Positions 1 through 6,255 of a DNA stretch of 8,752 nucleotides are shown in pieces. How positions within the stretch are numbered: position 1 is the stretch's first letter; each line of letters opens with the position of its first letter. Position numbers and translations under genes: made by a program. Source of the DNA: MED-G105 sp050331095 (lineage in GTDB: Bacteria > Pseudomonadota > Alphaproteobacteria > Caulobacterales > Parvularculaceae); the NCBI GenBank assembly GCA_050331095.1, contig JBHJHE010000049.1, positions 1 to 8,752 of the forward strand. The letters run 5' to 3'. The notes under the pieces were generated by a model that searched no databases, was not told where the DNA came from, and saw nothing but the letters and a program-made list of their open reading frames with translations.

Positions 1-418
1 CGGGCGCGAGCGCGAAGGCCTCGCGCGGACGCGGCGGGTCAAGCGCGTCGCCGCCGCGCATCACGAGCCGCAAGACGGATCCCACCGGCGCCATCGCGTA
101 GCGCGCTGTCCAGGCGACGAAGTCGAGAACGCTCGGCGGCAAGGGCGGCGCTGGGGCGACGGCTTCGATCGCGCGCAGTTTCGCCGGATCGACGACGCGC
201 CCGTCGCCGACCTCGCCCGCCGGCCAGACGACGCCCATGCGCGCGCGGGGGCCGAGCGGCGCGCGCACGAACGCGCCGACGGGCGGCGCCGGCGCGTCGG
301 CCGGCGGCGCGTAATCGTAAGGCGCGTCGAGGGGCAGCGGGAACAACACCTTCGCGCGCGCCGGCTCGTCGCGCGCCAACGGCGGATCGTCGAACAGCGA
401 CGCGCCCATCGACGTCAT
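1..418 (-). CDS. priA: Primosomal protein N' (PriA), N-terminal part, cut by window edge
   Basis: PriA is the cytoplasmic helicase that recognises abandoned replication forks and reloads the replisome. Only the first 139 codons are present; the helicase and zinc-binding parts lie beyond the left edge. Reading the minus strand from ATG at 418 gives a Pro- and Ala-rich start, then KVLFPLPLDAPYDY (about residues 23-36), GAFVRAPLGPRARMGVVWP, and VLDFVAWTARYAMAPVGSVL. This is the order and spacing of the PriA 3'-DNA-binding domain (the start strand with PLxxPYDY, the GxxVxxPLGxR(x)xGVVW strand, and the FxxWxAxYxxxPxGxVLR helix). The family identity is established knowledge applied to these motifs. 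A second in-frame ATG at 409 is equally possible, because neither start has a clear Shine-Dalgarno sequence. The gene is divergent from the DUF1036 gene and so shares the 419-682 gap. Confidence 0.88.
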   Translation of the reverse strand, partial: MTSMGASLFDDPPLARDEPARAKVLFPLPLDAPYDYAPPADAPAPPVGAFVRAPLGPRARMGVVWPAGEVGDGRVVDPAKLRAIEAVAPAPPLPPSVLDFVAWTARYAMAPVGSVLRLVMRGGDALDPPRPREAFALAP

Positions 419-682
419 CGGCGACGGCGACGGCGGCGCGCCGCGGCCGCGCGCGTACGGTTGATAAAAAAGACGGATTGCGCTGAAACTCGTTGGGCAC
501 GCCGGCTTTGCGCCGGAGCGGCGGGCGCGGGGTTCTCGCCGGCGCGCGATGCGCCTTTCGCGCGCGGCGACCGACGCGCGGGCCCAATTGTCGGAACGCT
601 CCCCTCGCACTGGGAGCTTCTTGCGATGCGGCGCCCGCCGGTTCCGCGCATCGATCCATGCAACCATCCTCGGCGAGCGTCC
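419..682. promoter_or_regulatory. Divergent intergenic region between priA and the DUF1036 gene
   Basis: This gap separates two divergently transcribed genes, so it should hold both promoters. The only conspicuous feature is a short AT-rich island at 460-472 (TTGATAAAAAAG) in a strongly GC-rich background. Read on the minus strand it gives CTTTTTTATCAA about 45 bases before priA, a plausible place for a -10 region. I cannot name definite -35/-10 pairs. The frame of the DUF1036 gene stays open back to 461, so part of the gap could be coding if a distal start is used; the amino acids encoded there (Arg/Pro/Ala-rich) do not look like a real domain. Confidence 0.3.
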
Positions 683-1756
683 ATGCGATTGATCCGTCCT
701 TCCCGTAAATTGTCGATGCGCCGCGTAACGGCGTTCTTGACGGCGTTCGTCGTCGCGGCGCTCGTGGGCGGCGCGGCCCACGCGAAGTACAGCCTTTGCA
801 ACAAGACGAGCTACGTTCTCTCCGCGGCGATCGCCTATGTCGACGGCGACCGGCTTGCGACGCGTGGATGGTGGCGGTTGCGCCCCGGCGAATGCAAGGT
901 CGTCCTCACCGAACCGACCGACCCCGGCCGCTATTTCGTCTACGCCGAGGGCATTCCCGGCCATTTGGGCCCGACGCGCGCGTGGTCCGGCGACACGCCG
1001 CTCTGCGTTGAGAACGCCGGCTTTTTCAACCTGCGCAACCAGGACGTCTGCAAGGAAGACCCGTCGCGCCAGCGATCGTTCTTCGCCGTCGACGTCACCG
1101 CCGCCGCGAAAGGCAGTTGGCAGACGGACTTCGCCGAGGCCGCCAACTACAGCGTCTTCAGCGCCGAGGTCGCCGGCGTGCAGCGACTTCTCGGCGACGT
1201 CGGCGCGAGCGACCCCGCCGTCGACGGCAGCCTCGGCCGCAACACCCAGCGCGCCCTCGCCGCCTACAAGAAGAAAAAAGGCCTCGGCGCCGGGGCCACG
1301 ATCGACGATACCGTCGTCGACGCGCTGATCGAAGAGGCGAACGCCGCGGAAGCCAAGCGCGGACTGTTCCTGTGCAACAAGGCGGACGCGCCGGTCTGGT
1401 CGGCGATCGCGACGCCCAACGCCAGCGGCGACGACAAGAGCGACGATTTTGAAGCGCGCGGCTGGTGGCGCGTCGCGCCTGGCGACTGCGCAAAGGTGGT
1501 CAAGGGCGAACTGACCAGCGAGCGCTACTATGTCTACGGCCTCATCGAGGAGGCGAACGGCGACCGTACGCTGATCGACGGCGAGCGGGCTTTCTGCGTC
1601 AACGACGTCAAGTTCCAGACGACCACCGAAACGACATGCGCCGACCAGGACCTCGACGAGGCCTCGTTCCGCAAAGTCGAGGTGGGGGGCGAAACATCGT
1701 TCACCTATGAATTCACCATCGCCGATTTCGCCGACGCGCCGGCGGCTGGAAATTGA
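683..1756 (+). CDS. Exported protein with two DUF1036 repeats around a peptidoglycan-binding-like segment
   Basis: Role unknown; the protein is predicted to be periplasmic or outer-envelope. From the ATG at 683 (357 aa) there is a basic n-region, a hydrophobic stretch (about residues 15-30) and an Ala-x-Ala cleavage site before Lys35. A first DUF1036 repeat spans about 35-150 and a second about 227-345. Both carry the same landmarks: LCNK, then RGWWR(L/V)xPG(E/D)C, then Y(F/Y)VY, then (L/F)CV. Four cysteines occur at matching places in each copy (39, 71, 108, 123 and 231, 269, 305, 319), consistent with two disulfides per repeat. Between them, residues 163-200 (VQRLL...DGSLGRNTQRALAAY) resemble a PG_binding_1-type helical motif. 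Start choice is uncertain: in-frame ATGs at 626 (GGGAG nine bases upstream), 683 and 716 all precede the signal sequence, and 716 would give the most compact one. The stop overlaps the next gene. DUF1036 is a recognised family without known activity; the wall-binding idea is inference. Confidence 0.8.
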   Translation: MRLIRPSRKLSMRRVTAFLTAFVVAALVGGAAHAKYSLCNKTSYVLSAAIAYVDGDRLATRGWWRLRPGECKVVLTEPTDPGRYFVYAEGIPGHLGPTRAWSGDTPLCVENAGFFNLRNQDVCKEDPSRQRSFFAVDVTAAAKGSWQTDFAEAANYSVFSAEVAGVQRLLGDVGASDPAVDGSLGRNTQRALAAYKKKKGLGAGATIDDTVVDALIEEANAAEAKRGLFLCNKADAPVWSAIATPNASGDDKSDDFEARGWWRVAPGDCAKVVKGELTSERYYVYGLIEEANGDRTLIDGERAFCVNDVKFQTTTETTCADQDLDEASFRKVEVGGETSFTYEFTIADFADAPAAGN

Positions 1757-2496
1757 GCGCCGACGGCGAAGCTTCGCGCCCGCCCGCATCCGCCGGCCGC
1801 GGCGCGCCCCGCGCCTTTGACGGCGTCGAGCACTGGATCTTCGACCTCGACAACACGCTGTACCCGGCGCATTGCCGCCTCTTCGCCCAAATCGACCGGC
1901 GCATGGCCGACTTCATCGCCCAGCGGCTCGGCGTCGACGAGCCTGAAGCGCGTCGCGTACAGAAAGACTATTACGCCCGGTACGGCACGACCCTCGCCGG
2001 CCTGATGCTCGAGTACGCCGTCGCGCCCCACGACTTCATGGCCTACGTCCACGACATCGACGTCAGCGTCGTGCCGCCGAACCCTGAGCTGGCGGCCCGT
2101 ATCGACGCCCTGCCCGGCCGCAAATACGTCTTCACCAACGGCTCGGTCGCGCATGCGGAGAACGTCGCCCGCCGCGTCGGCGTCGCCCATTGCTTCGACG
2201 ACGTTTTCGACATCGCCGCCGCCGACTGGACGCCGAAGCCCCAAGCGGCGACCTACGCGAAGTTCGTTGAGCGTTGCGGCGTCGCGCCTGCGCGCGCAGC
2301 GATGTTCGAAGATCTGGCGCGCAATCTGGAGGCGCCCGCGGCCCTCGGCATGACGACCGTACTCGTTCAATGCGACGCGGCGTGGTTCGCCGACGAACCG
2401 GCCGGCAGACGCCCAGCCCGACCCGGCGATCCGCAGCCGGATCATGTCCACCACGCCACCGAAGACCTTGCGGCGTTTCTGGGCGACATCGCCTGA
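1753..2496 (+). CDS. HAD-superfamily pyrimidine 5'-nucleotidase
   Basis: This is a cytoplasmic HAD hydrolase of the subfamily annotated as pyrimidine 5'-nucleotidase, which removes phosphate from UMP/CMP-type nucleotides. All four HAD motifs are visible in 247 aa: motif I DLDNTLYP with nucleophile Asp31 and acid/base Asp33; motif II VFTNGS with Thr128-Asn129; motif III Lys162 in WTPKP; and motif IV FEDLARNL with Glu186-Asp187. The helical cap lies between motifs I and II (about 40-105), as in type IA HADs. The start is forced to TTG at 1753: no ATG, GTG or other TTG occurs in frame before motif I, and its TTGA overlaps the upstream TGA, implying translational coupling. Residues 2-22 form a nonconserved Pro/Ala/Arg tail. 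dapD begins 28 bases downstream, a pairing commonly seen in alphaproteobacteria, so the two are probably cotranscribed. The exact substrate is inferred from subfamily resemblance. Confidence 0.87.
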   Translation: MSADGEASRPPASAGRGAPRAFDGVEHWIFDLDNTLYPAHCRLFAQIDRRMADFIAQRLGVDEPEARRVQKDYYARYGTTLAGLMLEYAVAPHDFMAYVHDIDVSVVPPNPELAARIDALPGRKYVFTNGSVAHAENVARRVGVAHCFDDVFDIAAADWTPKPQAATYAKFVERCGVAPARAAMFEDLARNLEAPAALGMTTVLVQCDAAWFADEPAGRRPARPGDPQPDHVHHATEDLAAFLGDIA

Positions 2497-2509
2497 CGCG
2501 CCGAAACCT

Positions 2510-2516
2510 GGAGGAG
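2510..2516 (+). promoter_or_regulatory. Ribosome binding site of dapD
   Basis: GGAGGAG lies eight bases before the ATG at 2525. It decides the dapD start in favour of the MSNHEAL N-terminus over the earlier in-frame ATG at 2444, which lies inside the nucleotidase gene. Confidence 0.85.
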
Positions 2517-2524
2517 CGCTCGAG

Positions 2525-3379
2525 ATGTCCAACCATGAAGCGCTGGCGCGCGCCGTCGACGCCGCCTGGGAGATGCGCGCCGATTTGGGTCCCATGACGA
2601 AGGGCGACGCGCGCGACGCCGGCGACGCCGCGATCGCTCTTCTCGACGGCGGCGAGGCGCGGGTCGCGGAACCGCTGGCGGACGAGGGCGAGGGCGATGG
2701 CCTCACGCGCTGGCGGGTCAACGAATGGCTAAAAAAGGCCGTGCTCCTCTCGTTTCGTCTGAACGCCAACGGCCTCGTCGCCGGCGCGCCGGGGTCCGGC
2801 GCCTGGTGGGACAAGGTCCCGTCGAAGTTCGATGGTTGGGGCTCGGAGGATTTCGCGAGGGCCGGCTTCCGCGCCGTGCCGCCGGCCGCCGTGCGCCGCG
2901 GCGCGTTCATCGCCAAAAGCGCCGTCCTCATGCCGTCCTACGTCAACATCGGCGCTTATGTCGGCGAGGGCGCGATGATCGACACCTGGGCGACCGTCGG
3001 CTCGTGCGCGCAGATCGGCGCTGGCGTGCACGTCTCGGGCGGGGCCGGCATCGGGGGCGTCCTCGAGCCGTTGCAGGCGAGCCCGGTCGTCATCGAGGAC
3101 GGGGCCTTCATCGGGGCCCGCGCGGAGGTCGCCGAGGGCGTTATCGTGCGCCGCGGCGCGGTTCTTTCCATGGGCGTCTATCTCGGCGCCTCGACGAAGA
3201 TCGTCGACCGCGCCACCGGCGCGGTGACCTTTGGCGAGGTGCCGCCCTACGCCGTCGTCGTGCCCGGCGCCCTGCCGGCGGCGAACGGCGGGCCCGGCCT
3301 CTATTGCGCGGTCATCGTCAAACAGGTCGACGAAAAAACCCGCGCGAAAGTGTCGGTGAACGAACTGTTGCGGGACTGA
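2525..3379 (+). CDS. dapD: 2,3,4,5-tetrahydropyridine-2,6-dicarboxylate N-succinyltransferase
   Basis: DapD transfers succinyl from succinyl-CoA to tetrahydrodipicolinate in the succinylase branch of lysine and meso-diaminopimelate synthesis, in the cytoplasm. At 284 aa the product has the usual family length. An N-terminal helical domain (about 1-100) includes WRVNEWLKKAVLLSFRL. A left-handed parallel beta-helix of hexapeptide repeats follows (about 115-235: AFIAKSAVLMPSYVNIGAYV, then GAMIDTWATVGSCAQIG, then VVIEDGAFIGARAEV), and then a C-terminal region with VPPYAVVVPG. The MIDTWATVGSCAQIG block is a DapD hallmark. The start at 2525 has an excellent Shine-Dalgarno. The gene follows the pyrimidine nucleotidase closely and is probably in its operon. 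dapE, a frequent downstream neighbour, is absent here; a membrane protein gene follows after 47 bases. Confidence 0.96.
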   Translation: MSNHEALARAVDAAWEMRADLGPMTKGDARDAGDAAIALLDGGEARVAEPLADEGEGDGLTRWRVNEWLKKAVLLSFRLNANGLVAGAPGSGAWWDKVPSKFDGWGSEDFARAGFRAVPPAAVRRGAFIAKSAVLMPSYVNIGAYVGEGAMIDTWATVGSCAQIGAGVHVSGGAGIGGVLEPLQASPVVIEDGAFIGARAEVAEGVIVRRGAVLSMGVYLGASTKIVDRATGAVTFGEVPPYAVVVPGALPAANGGPGLYCAVIVKQVDEKTRAKVSVNELLRD

Positions 3380-3397
3380 AGCCGGCGGGGCTAGGCT
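3368..3397 (+). promoter_or_regulatory. Possible promoter for the membrane protein gene
   Basis: TTGCGG (3368-3373, inside the dapD end) and TAGGCT (3392-3397) are separated by 18 bases and resemble a weak sigma-70-type -35/-10 pair as used in GC-rich alphaproteobacteria. A start of transcription near 3404 would leave a roughly 23-base leader containing the Shine-Dalgarno of the next gene. This is inference from spacing and partial consensus only. Confidence 0.3.
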
Positions 3398-3412
3398 GCG
3401 CTCATGCTGTTT

Positions 3413-3419
3413 GGGGGAG
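3413..3419 (+). promoter_or_regulatory. Ribosome binding site deciding the GTG start at 3427
   Basis: GGGGGAG lies seven bases before the GTG at 3427. The frame is open much further upstream, through dapD, but this site and the hydrophobic N-terminus that follows mark the real start. Confidence 0.7.
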
Positions 3420-3426
3420 CTGCCCA

Positions 3427-4173
3427 GTGTTTTCAATACTGATTTGGTCGGCGCTGATCGCCCTCGCCGCGTCGACGGGCTCCGCCGCGTTCGCCGCTCT
3501 CGCCGGCGTCGTTGCTCTTGTCGCCGCGGCGCGGCTCGAACTGAAGCGCCTGCAGTTCGAAGTCCCGTTCTATTTCGGCCGGCCAGCCGGCGCGTTCGGG
3601 GGCGGGCTCCTGGCGCTTGGGGCGGGCCTTACGTCCTTGTTCAAGGGCCTCTTCGTGGGCTTTCTCGGGCTGTTCACGTTCTCCGCGAAAACGTCCGCCG
3701 AGGCGCCGTTCGTCTTTGGGTTGTTCGCGATTTGCGTTGTCGTCGGCGCTCTGACCACATTTAGAATGATGGCCGTGTACGGATCGGTTGCGGCGCGGTG
3801 GGCGCATTTTCGCCTCGCGCTTTTCCTCGGCGCGCTCTACTCGTCCGGCATGTACGCACTGATCCGCAACGGGCTCGTCGACGATCTGCGGATCCGCGAG
3901 ACCGTCACGTCGGTGAGCGGCGCGCTGTCGGCGGGGTCGCTGACGCCCGAGGCGGCGATCCGCGCGATCGACAATGGTCGGCGCACCTATGATGCGCTGG
4001 TCTCGGCGCTGGTCGACAAAGTCATCGCGACAAGCCCGGCGGCGCCGCTCGGACCCGTCGTCCAAATCCTGTTGTCGTCGCATATCTCGCAAGGGTTCGT
4101 CGCAGCGGCCTTCGTCGTCGCGATCGCCGAGACGCGCGCGCGTCTCGGCCGTCGCCCCGGCGCGGCGGCCTAG
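3427..4173 (+). CDS. Multi-pass membrane protein of unknown function
   Basis: I do not recognise this protein (248 aa). Hydrophobic stretches suggest an inner-membrane protein with about four to five segments: about 3-34 (possibly a single long or paired helix), 57-85 (Gly/Leu/Phe-rich, with GAGLTSLFKGLFVGFLGLF), 94-118, 127-146, and a weaker one at 211-233 near the C-terminus. Between the last two is a soluble stretch (about 148-205) that looks helical and carries charged residues (LVDDLRIRET, then AIRAIDNGRRTYDALVSALV). A basic tail closes the chain. The start is GTG, supported by GGGGGAG seven bases upstream. The gene may have its own promoter at the end of dapD, and a GC-rich hairpin begins at its stop codon, so it may be a single transcription unit. 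No transporter signature, nucleotide-binding site or catalytic motif is visible. Codon use matches its neighbours, with no sign of recent acquisition. Confidence 0.75.
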   Translation: MFSILIWSALIALAASTGSAAFAALAGVVALVAAARLELKRLQFEVPFYFGRPAGAFGGGLLALGAGLTSLFKGLFVGFLGLFTFSAKTSAEAPFVFGLFAICVVVGALTTFRMMAVYGSVAARWAHFRLALFLGALYSSGMYALIRNGLVDDLRIRETVTSVSGALSAGSLTPEAAIRAIDNGRRTYDALVSALVDKVIATSPAAPLGPVVQILLSSHISQGFVAAAFVVAIAETRARLGRRPGAAA

Positions 4174-4209
4174 GACCGCCGCCGCAGCGGGTCTTGGGGC
4201 GGCGGGTCC
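4173..4209 (+). terminator. GC-rich hairpin at the end of the membrane protein gene
   Basis: GGACC+GCCGCC (4173-4183) pairs with GGCGGC+GGTCC (4198-4209, one G bulged), giving an 11-base-pair stem with a 14-base loop. It starts on the last base of the TAG stop. No T-run follows, so it would be a non-canonical terminator or an mRNA-stabilising 3' hairpin. The pairing is seen directly; the role is inferred. Confidence 0.4.
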
Positions 4210-4220
4210 TGGAAACGCGT

Positions 4221-4234
4221 CGTTCGATCGAACG
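4221..4234. promoter_or_regulatory. 14-base perfect palindrome upstream of the VWFD gene
   Basis: CGTTCGATCGAACG is a perfect inverted repeat, 70 bases before the ATG at 4305. Its position between a likely terminator and the next gene fits an operator for a dimeric regulator. Short palindromes built on CGATCG are common in GC-rich genomes, so chance is a real alternative. Confidence 0.3.
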
Positions 4235-4291
4235 CAGCGTTGCGCCTCGACTCGCGCCGCTGGCGCTGATAATGCGACGTCCGTCGAGATT

Positions 4292-4298
4292 GGGAGAG
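4292..4298 (+). promoter_or_regulatory. Ribosome binding site deciding the start at 4305
   Basis: GGGAGAG lies six bases before the ATG at 4305. It sets the start at a clean signal peptide rather than at the earlier in-frame ATG at 4272, for which no comparable site is present. Confidence 0.7.
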
Positions 4299-4304
4299 CT
4301 CGAT

Positions 4305-6029
4305 ATGCGCCTGCTGCGTAGGCTCGGATTTTGGATTGCGCTCGTCGTCAGCCTGACGACGTTCAGCGCCCATGCCGACCACCTTGACGATCTGCTTACG
4401 GAGGGCGGCCTCGACGTCTTGCGGGGCGTTCAACCGTCCCGGCACGGCGACAATTGTCCCGCGGCGGCGGCGGCGCTCCATCGTTACCTGCGAACAGGCG
4501 ATATCAGCCAGGCGGCTCGAAACCCGCCGCCGATCCCCGGCGAGGCCGGCTTCGGGTTCGCCGAGTGCGGCGTTCCCTTTCGAAGCGCGTCGCTCGCGGA
4601 GATCATCCGCCGCGTCGACCGGGGCGGCCACGGCTTCGCGCTCGTCGTCAGCGCCACCAATGCGTCGGACGGCCGCCATCACGTTGCGACGCTCGTCAAT
4701 ATTCGCGGCACGGTCTATTACGTCGATGCGTTCCATTCGAACGACATCCAGTTCGGCCCCGACGTTCGCAGCTTCCTCAGTTGGGCGACGAATTTCGAGT
4801 ATTCGCCGAATTCGCAGCCCATTCGACGCCGGCGGGGGAGCACGGCCGCCTGCCCGCGCGACACGGTCGGCGGCGGCGGCCCGTCCGCGCAGTTTCTCCA
4901 GTGCACGCGCGAAGGCGGCTGCGCGGGCAGCGCCTTGCGCACGGCGAACGCAACGGCGATCGACCTCGGCGGCGTGCGCTACGCCGGCAGCGACAAAATC
5001 GCCAACGTCGCCCGCGCGACCGTCGACCGCGCCTGGCCGGCGCTCACGGCCGCGAACGCCGAGCTGTGCCCGAGCCCCGTCGACGCGGGCTCCGGCCGCT
5101 CCCATGGCGATCCGCACATCGTCACGTTCGACGGTTATCGCTACAGCTTCCAGACCGTGGGCGAATACGTGCTCGCGCGGACGCGTGACGGATTCGAAGT
5201 CCAGACCCGTCAAGAACGCGCGCCGAACCGTCAGATCTCCCTCAACACCGCGGTCGCGTTCCGCATCGGCGCGCGTCGCGTCGCGATTTACGCGCGGGAT
5301 TTTCCGGGCGTCTCGACGTCTCGCTCGCCGGTGTACGTTGACGGCGAGCCCCGGCGCGTGCGCCGACGCGGGCTTGACGTCGACGGCGTGACAGTCGTTC
5401 GCGACTCGGAAAATCAGTACCGTCTCGACTATCCCGACGGTTATGCGGCGACGGTTCGCCTGTCGGCGTTCGGCGATTTCCGGTTTCTCAACGTTCGACT
5501 TGAGGCGCCTCCCAACTATGCCGGACTGTTTGAGGGCCTGATGGGCGATCGCGACGGCGCCCCCGGCAACGACTTGCGAACGCGCGACGGCGAGACGATC
5601 GCGCAGTCGCAATCAACCTACGGCGATCTCGCCGGCGTCCTCGCGCGCCGCCTGCCCGTGGACGTTCCGATCTCTGCAGCGACGAGCGCATTCTTCGCCG
5701 CTCTTCACCGGCGCTACGGCGACAGCTGGCGCCTTACGCCGCAGGAGAGCTTATTCGACTATGGCGACGGCGAGGACACCGAAACGTATACGGATCGAAC
5801 GTTCCCTCGAACGCCGTTGACCTTGTCGCGGTTCTCGCCGGACGCGTTGCGCGAGGCCGAGGCGGCGTGCCGCGAACTCGGCGTCGATGAGGTCGCCTTC
5901 GACGGCTGCGTCTTCGACGTCGCCGCCACGGGACGGCGCGAATTCGCCGAAGCCGCCGCGAGGCTCCTGCGCCGCGAAGCCGAGCGCCGCGCGCGCGACG
6001 AACTGCGCCGACGCTTGCCGTTCCCCTGA
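4305..6029 (+). CDS. Secreted protein: papain-like (Tox-PL-like) N-terminal region plus von Willebrand factor type D domain
   Basis: The protein (574 aa) is exported: basic MRLLRR, a hydrophobic core to about residue 20, and a likely Ala-His-Ala cleavage after residue 24. Residues about 45-165 look like a papain-like cysteine fold of the Tox-PL (papain fold toxin) kind: DNC with Cys51 at a helix start, then RHHVATLVN with His124/His125, then GTVYYVDAFHSN with Asp140. The order Cys, His-strand, G-x-VYYVD matches the family; catalysis is inference. A linker (about 166-262) has a polybasic RRRR and four cysteines (182, 199, 205, 254). A VWFD domain follows (about 264-425), opening SHGDPHIVTFDGYRYSFQ and closing GLMGDRDGAPGNDL, as in animal and bacterial VWFD proteins. 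The C-terminal part has SWRLTPQESLFDYGDGE and CVFDVAATG (from Cys535), typical of tails after bacterial VWFD domains, then a charged helix. It is convergent with gor. VWFD domains mediate adhesion or assembly; the target here is unknown. Confidence 0.85.
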   Translation: MRLLRRLGFWIALVVSLTTFSAHADHLDDLLTEGGLDVLRGVQPSRHGDNCPAAAAALHRYLRTGDISQAARNPPPIPGEAGFGFAECGVPFRSASLAEIIRRVDRGGHGFALVVSATNASDGRHHVATLVNIRGTVYYVDAFHSNDIQFGPDVRSFLSWATNFEYSPNSQPIRRRRGSTAACPRDTVGGGGPSAQFLQCTREGGCAGSALRTANATAIDLGGVRYAGSDKIANVARATVDRAWPALTAANAELCPSPVDAGSGRSHGDPHIVTFDGYRYSFQTVGEYVLARTRDGFEVQTRQERAPNRQISLNTAVAFRIGARRVAIYARDFPGVSTSRSPVYVDGEPRRVRRRGLDVDGVTVVRDSENQYRLDYPDGYAATVRLSAFGDFRFLNVRLEAPPNYAGLFEGLMGDRDGAPGNDLRTRDGETIAQSQSTYGDLAGVLARRLPVDVPISAATSAFFAALHRRYGDSWRLTPQESLFDYGDGEDTETYTDRTFPRTPLTLSRFSPDALREAEAACRELGVDEVAFDGCVFDVAATGRREFAEAAARLLRREAERRARDELRRRLPFP

Positions 6030-6255
6030 TCGCCGTGTGATCGGCCCCGACCGGCCATCGGACCTGCGGGCGCGCCGCCCCTCAGAAAAGCGCGGGCGTC
6101 AAGACCCGGCGAGCGCAGGCGTCGCCCGGAAGACCGCCGCGTTGAAATTCGCATCTTGCAGCCCAATCACACCGTGCGGCGTTGGGGTCGGCGGCACGCC
6201 ACGAAGAGACGACCACAACCTCCAGCCCGTTCGGCTTCAAGCTCAGCCGTGATGC
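6030..6255. other. Convergent gap between the VWFD gene and gor; no gene identified
   Basis: The 226 bases between two convergent genes hold no supported gene. A short stem GGGCG/CGCCC (6068-6080, three-base loop) is the clearest dyad but has no T-run beside it. On the minus strand the gor frame stays open for 57 codons after its TGA, to a second TGA at 6082-6084, but the encoded residues match no part of glutathione reductase that I know. Confidence 0.4.

Noticed and set aside
39..659. 206-codon minus-strand frame over the left part of the window
   Set aside because: It is in a different frame from the clear PriA N-terminus and encodes only low-complexity Arg/Ala-rich sequence.
2444..2524. 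Longer dapD starting at ATG 2444
   Set aside because: It overlaps the nucleotidase gene, has no good ribosome site, and would add residues not typical of DapD. The ATG at 2525 has GGAGGAG at ideal spacing.
1705..2931. 408-codon open frame on the minus strand
   Set aside because: It lies antisense to the nucleotidase and the start of dapD, both with unmistakable family motifs. Long antisense frames are expected in GC-rich genes.
2725..3426. In-frame N-terminal extension of the membrane protein back through dapD
   Set aside because: The extension is an Arg-rich shadow of dapD. The GTG at 3427 has a strong Shine-Dalgarno and begins a hydrophobic N-terminus.
3404..3442. Twelve-codon leader frame starting at ATG 3404
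   Set aside because: It overlaps the Shine-Dalgarno and start of the membrane gene and has no ribosome site of its own. It shows no regulatory codon run, so it is most likely chance.
4170..5612. 480-codon open frame on the minus strand
   Set aside because: It is antisense to the secreted VWFD protein, which has a signal peptide, a Shine-Dalgarno and recognisable domains. The antisense product is Arg/Ala-rich without motifs.
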